Source: Paenibacillus validus NBRC 15382 (GTDB lineage Bacteria; Bacillota; Bacilli; Paenibacillales; NBRC-103111). From it: a stretch of DNA of 64,000 nucleotides. A model generated the notes under the pieces. It was not told the DNA's origin. It did not search any database and saw only the letters and a program-made list of their open reading frames with translations. Position numbers and translations under genes: made by a program. Position 1 is the first letter of the stretch, and each line of letters starts with the position of its first letter. This document shows positions 61,206 to 64,000 of this stretch, piece after piece. The DNA is taken from contig NZ_BIMH01000016.1 in the NCBI RefSeq assembly GCF_004000985.1, forward strand, positions 36,467 through 100,466, given 5' to 3'.

Positions 61206-61248
61206 AACCGTCTAGCTAGTAGGATTTCCTGCTGGTTAGGCGGTTTTT
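61206..61248 (+). terminator. Terminator after the SLH protein gene
   Basis: AACCG (61206-61210) with CGGTT (61241-61245), extended by inner AGTAGGA/CCTGCT pairing, then T-run. The CGTCTA in its 5' arm also completes an ECF-like promoter with AAAC at 61188. Confidence 0.7.
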
Positions 61249-61361
61249 CGCTGATTAACACGAATTTCGTAAAAAATTCTTATTTTCTTATCAGATTTCA
61301 TTGATTCGGGTTCCATGATTCGGTAAACTAAATAGACAGCAGCTTCGAAGGAGGGGGCGGG

Positions 61362-62093
61362 ATGCCATTGAATCGAACACAAGTGCGAGCGATCCTGGAC
61401 ACGATGGCAGAAATGTTTCCCGACGCCCACTGCGAGCTTACTCATTCCAATCCGTTCGAGTTGACGATTGCCGTCCTGCTTTCAGCACAGTGCACCGACG
61501 AGACGGTTAACAAAGTGACCGCGACGTTATTTCAGAAGTACAAGAAACCGGAAGATTATTTGGCCGTGCCGCTGGAGGAATTGGAACAGGACATTCGCCG
61601 GATCGGGTTGTTCCGCAACAAAGCGAAGAATATTCAAGCGTTGTGCGCCATATTGCTGGACAAGCACGGCGGGGAAGTGCCGCATGAGCACGAGCAGCTG
61701 GTGGAGCTGCCCGGGGTTGGACGCAAGACGGCTAACGTCGTCGTTTCGAACGCTTTCGGCGTTCCCGCCATCGCGGTGGACACGCATGTCGAACGAGTCT
61801 CGAAGCGGCTTGGACTGGCGGGCGCGAACGACTCGGTGCTTGAAGTCGAGAAGAAGCTGATGAAGATCGTTCCGCGCGAGGAATGGACGCAGACGCACCA
61901 CCGGCTCATTTTTTTCGGTCGTTACCACTGTAAGGCTCAGACGCCGAAATGCGAGATTTGTCCGCTCGTCGAAGTATGCCGTGAAGGAAAGAAACGTATG
62001 AAAACGGGCTCAAACAGGAAACCTATACCAAAGGGACCCAAACGAGAAACTAAACGAGAAACCAAACGCGAGATTCAAGCGAAGAAAGGATAG
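61362..62093 (+). CDS. nth: Endonuclease III
   Basis: 243 residues. DNA glycosylase/AP lyase for oxidised pyrimidines. It has the helix-hairpin-helix with catalytic lysine LPGVGRKTANVVVSNAFG near residue 116, the catalytic Asp in AVDTHVERVSKRLGL near residue 139, and the 4Fe-4S loop C-x6-C-x2-C-x5-C (CKAQTPKCEICPLVEVC) near residue 188. It carries a basic C-terminal tail of about 30 residues with a KRET repeat. ATG 61362 follows AGGAGGGGG. Confidence 0.96.
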   Translation: MPLNRTQVRAILDTMAEMFPDAHCELTHSNPFELTIAVLLSAQCTDETVNKVTATLFQKYKKPEDYLAVPLEELEQDIRRIGLFRNKAKNIQALCAILLDKHGGEVPHEHEQLVELPGVGRKTANVVVSNAFGVPAIAVDTHVERVSKRLGLAGANDSVLEVEKKLMKIVPREEWTQTHHRLIFFGRYHCKAQTPKCEICPLVEVCREGKKRMKTGSNRKPIPKGPKRETKRETKREIQAKKG

Positions 62094-62100
62094 GATTACA

Positions 62101-62373
62101 ATGAAATGCATTTCGGTGTATACGAACGACTTTGAGGTATTTTCAGATATTTACGAAAAGGTGCTCCAGACACCGCTTCAAGAAAATGAAGAGCTGCAGG
62201 TAGACGGCATTATCGTGTCCGAATCCGGCAGCGTGCCGGAAAACTATTTGACCCGCATGAAACAGCGCCCGGAAGTCGTAGTGATGAAAGTGAAGGATAA
62301 GGACATCACGATTTTACAACACCGCGACGTGTTCGAAATATTTATTCCCGAGACGGAAAATGTGATACACTAA
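62101..62373 (+). CDS. Small protein of unknown function (90 residues)
   Basis: 90 residues, acidic, mixed alpha/beta, starting MKCISVYTNDFEVFSDIYEKVL; no cysteine motif, membrane helix or signal. ATG 62101 follows the nth stop by 7 bases with GGATAGGA upstream, so it is co-transcribed with nth. I recognise no family. A terminator follows at once. Confidence 0.65.
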   Translation: MKCISVYTNDFEVFSDIYEKVLQTPLQENEELQVDGIIVSESGSVPENYLTRMKQRPEVVVMKVKDKDITILQHRDVFEIFIPETENVIH

Positions 62374-62397
62374 AACCGAAGCGATTCGGTTTTTTTC
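62373..62397 (+). terminator. Terminator after the nth operon
   Basis: AAACCGAA (62373-62380), GCGA loop, TTCGGTTT (62385-62392), then T's. It begins on the stop codon of the 90-residue gene. Confidence 0.85.
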
Positions 62398-62457
62398 TTT
62401 TCGTTTTTTCTTCGTACGGATCGTTTCGATCAGAGAGAGGGCAGGGTAGACAATCGG

Positions 62458-64000
62458 ATGAAAAGCGTACTGACAACATCATCGGACCTGGCCGCGATTC
62501 AGGGAGGCGATAAGCCGGCAGTCATGGCTTCGCCCGTTGAAGCGGTTAACGCGTTACTGGCTATTATGGAACAAGCGGGCGACTACGAGCACGCGAACAA
62601 GCTGAAGCAGCTGCTGGCGAAAGCCGAGAGCGGACGGCTGAATTTGGCGTTCTGCGGGCATTTTTCCGCAGGAAAATCAAGTTTGATCAACAGGCTATGC
62701 GGGCATCCGCTGCTGCCTTCAAGTCCCATCCCGACGAGCGCAAACATCGTCAGCATCGCAAGCGGGGAGGCGGGAGCGCGAGTCGTGTACCGGGGGGGAA
62801 CGGATTCGGAGCCTGGAGCTGCCGATGCGTCCCGGTCCGAGCGGGTGCCGCTGGAAGATCTGGCTGCTCATTGCCGCAACGGGGAACAGATTGAAACGGT
62901 AGAAATCACGTACCCGATCCCGTTCCTGAAGGATCATGCCGCGCTGCTCGACACGCCGGGGATCGACTCGACGGATGACGCGCATCAAATGTCGACGGAA
63001 TCGGCGCTTCATCTGGCCGACGTCGTCTTCTATGTGATGGATTACAATCATGTGCAATCGGAAGTCAATTTGGCGTTTACGAAAAAAATGACCGAATGGG
63101 GCAAGCCGCTCTATTTGATCGTGAATATGATCGATAAACATCGCGAGCACGAAGTGAAGCTTGAGACCTATAAAGCCGGCGTACAGGAAGCGTTCGCGAG
63201 CTGGGGCGTACGGCCGGACGGGATCGTTTACACGTCCGTCAAGGTCCCCGATCATCCGGCCAGCGAATGGAGCAAGCTTGACTGGCTGATCGGCGAATTG
63301 ATCGGCCGGCGTGAGGGACTCGTGGCGCAAAGCTTGGAGAAGTCCGCCCGCGCGCTTGCGCTCGCTCATGCGGCCAAGCAGGCCGAGGCGAACGAGCCGG
63401 TCAAGGAAGCGCTGCATGCGCGTTTGGCTGAAGACGAAGAAGCGGAATCGGCGCAGCGTGAATACGGTGAGGCCGCCGCCGAGCTGCAGCGGTTGGAAGG
63501 GCTGCCCCATGCGCTGCTCACTCTACTCCGCAAGGATGTGACGGCGCTGCTTGACAACGCCAACGTCATCCCGGCGGCGACGCGCGACCTCGCACACGCG
63601 TATTTGGAGAGCCGCCGGCCCGGCTTCAAGGTCGGCTGGCTCGGTTCGGCGGCGAAGACGGCTGCCGAACGGGAGCAACGGCTGGCCGCCTTGCATCAGG
63701 ACTTCGTCTCGCAGGTGCAGACGCAGATCGAACGCCATGTGCAGCTGACGTTGAAGCGGCACCTGGACGGGCAAGGGCTGCCGAAGGAGCGCGTCCAGCT
63801 TGTCGCGGACGAGGTGACGTTCGACCTGGCGCCGGATTGGCTGGCCGCACAGGTGAACGAAGCGGCGGTGTTCGGGGGCGAATACACGCTGACGTATTCG
63901 AAGCAGATTGCCGCTGAAGCAAAGGCGGCCTACCGCAAGCTGGCGCTGGCCGCGGCCGAGCGGCTGACGGCCGAGCTCGCGGCGGCGCTCGCTCCGCAGC
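62458..64000 (+). CDS. Dynamin-like GTPase, 3' partial
   Basis: 514 codons are visible and the frame runs open off the end of the window. The frame from ATG 62458 gives G1 CGHFSAGKSSL near residue 66 (GxxxxGKS), G3 LLDTPGID near residue 165, and G4-like NMIDKH near residue 223 in place of the usual TKxD. After the GTPase domain (to about residue 275) comes long helical, Ala/Glu/Arg-rich sequence typical of dynamin stalks. Relatives such as B. subtilis DynA (YpbR) protect and fuse membranes; DynA is a fused double GTPase, which cannot be judged here. AGGG precedes the start. Confidence 0.85.
   Translation, partial: MKSVLTTSSDLAAIQGGDKPAVMASPVEAVNALLAIMEQAGDYEHANKLKQLLAKAESGRLNLAFCGHFSAGKSSLINRLCGHPLLPSSPIPTSANIVSIASGEAGARVVYRGGTDSEPGAADASRSERVPLEDLAAHCRNGEQIETVEITYPIPFLKDHAALLDTPGIDSTDDAHQMSTESALHLADVVFYVMDYNHVQSEVNLAFTKKMTEWGKPLYLIVNMIDKHREHEVKLETYKAGVQEAFASWGVRPDGIVYTSVKVPDHPASEWSKLDWLIGELIGRREGLVAQSLEKSARALALAHAAKQAEANEPVKEALHARLAEDEEAESAQREYGEAAAELQRLEGLPHALLTLLRKDVTALLDNANVIPAATRDLAHAYLESRRPGFKVGWLGSAAKTAAEREQRLAALHQDFVSQVQTQIERHVQLTLKRHLDGQGLPKERVQLVADEVTFDLAPDWLAAQVNEAAVFGGEYTLTYSKQIAAEAKAAYRKLALAAAERLTAELAAALAPQ

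Noticed and set aside
61187..61214. GAAAC-N17-CGTCTA as an ECF promoter for nth
   Set aside because: The words fit, but the -10 lies in the 5' arm of the SLH gene terminator, so any transcript would stop within about 35 bases. Probably coincidence.
1..64000. Mobile elements, prophage, CRISPR arrays, defence islands
   Set aside because: No transposase, integrase, phage structural gene, attachment-site duplication or spaced direct repeats were seen. Gene order is conserved chromosomal backbone throughout.

Overview
The window looks like chromosomal backbone from an endospore-forming member of the Bacillales, most likely Paenibacillaceae (a Paenibacillus/Cohnella-type genome). The evidence is sporulation genes (spoVIF, spoIVA, ypjB), TRAP (mtrB), bacillithiol genes (bshA, bshB1), an SLH-domain surface protein, and a gene order that closely follows the Bacillus subtilis stretch from gpsA through spoIVA-hbs-mtrB-hepS-menG-hepT-ndk-cheR-aro-trp-hisC-tyrA-qcr-ypjA/B/C/D-dapB-mgsA-bsh-cca-birA-panBCD-dinG-ypmB-nth. 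Almost every base is occupied by + strand genes; only ypjC and the pit/DUF47 pair are on the - strand. I see no insertion sequence, prophage or CRISPR array.

Layout. 1-6285: the end of gpsA, spoVIF, a DUF2768 gene, two different 2Fe-2S ferredoxins around a nucleotidyltransferase-like gene, a YphF-like lipoprotein, spoIVA behind a sigma-E-type promoter, hbs and a tRNA-Pro(GGG). 6380-13326: a PAP2/Aur1-like membrane protein, mtrB, and a menaquinone cluster in which heptaprenyl diphosphate synthase (hepS, hepT) and menG enclose futalosine-pathway genes (mqnP, ubiX, mqnA). 13396-26534: ndk, cheR, then the aromatic supraoperon aroC-aroB-aroH / trpEDCFBA / hisC-tyrA. 26535-31471: a promoter-terminator unit that may be a small RNA, an ECF sigma/anti-sigma pair, a histidine phosphatase, an unknown protein, gamma-carbonic anhydrase, an IDEAL protein and ypiF. 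31500-46374: the qcrABC menaquinol:cytochrome c reductase, ypjABCD, dapB, mgsA, bshB1-bshA, cca, birA, panBCD and two TPR proteins. 46465-64000: dinG, rex, pit with its DUF47 partner, mtaD, ypmB, a compact FtsH-like protease, a cell-wall amidase, a GerMN lipoprotein, a 921-residue SLH protein, nth and the start of a dynamin-like GTPase.

How it works together. Chorismate made by aroC/aroB feeds three branches in the window: Trp (trp operon), Phe/Tyr (aroH, hisC, tyrA) and menaquinone (mqnA uses chorismate directly). Menaquinone in turn feeds qcrABC. The biosynthetic operons aroC, trp and panB each have a sigma-A-type promoter followed by an intrinsic terminator before the first gene, i.e. attenuation architecture. 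For trp this is explicit: exactly eleven NAG triplets (the TRAP footprint), a terminator, and a terminator arm that is also complementary to the trpE ribosome-binding site, while TRAP itself is encoded upstream in the same window.

The most notable non-textbook signals are the trp leader pairing logic, the candidate sRNA with a cre-like box after tyrA, a shared GCAACTTTTT(T)GGC element in front of both the ECF sigma gene and the amidase gene, a 14-bp inverted repeat around the promoter region of the FtsH-like protease locus, hairpins that hide the ribosome-binding sites of two sporulation genes, and the futalosine genes embedded in the classical hepS-menG-hepT locus. All functional calls are from reading the sequence; no database search or structure prediction was run.
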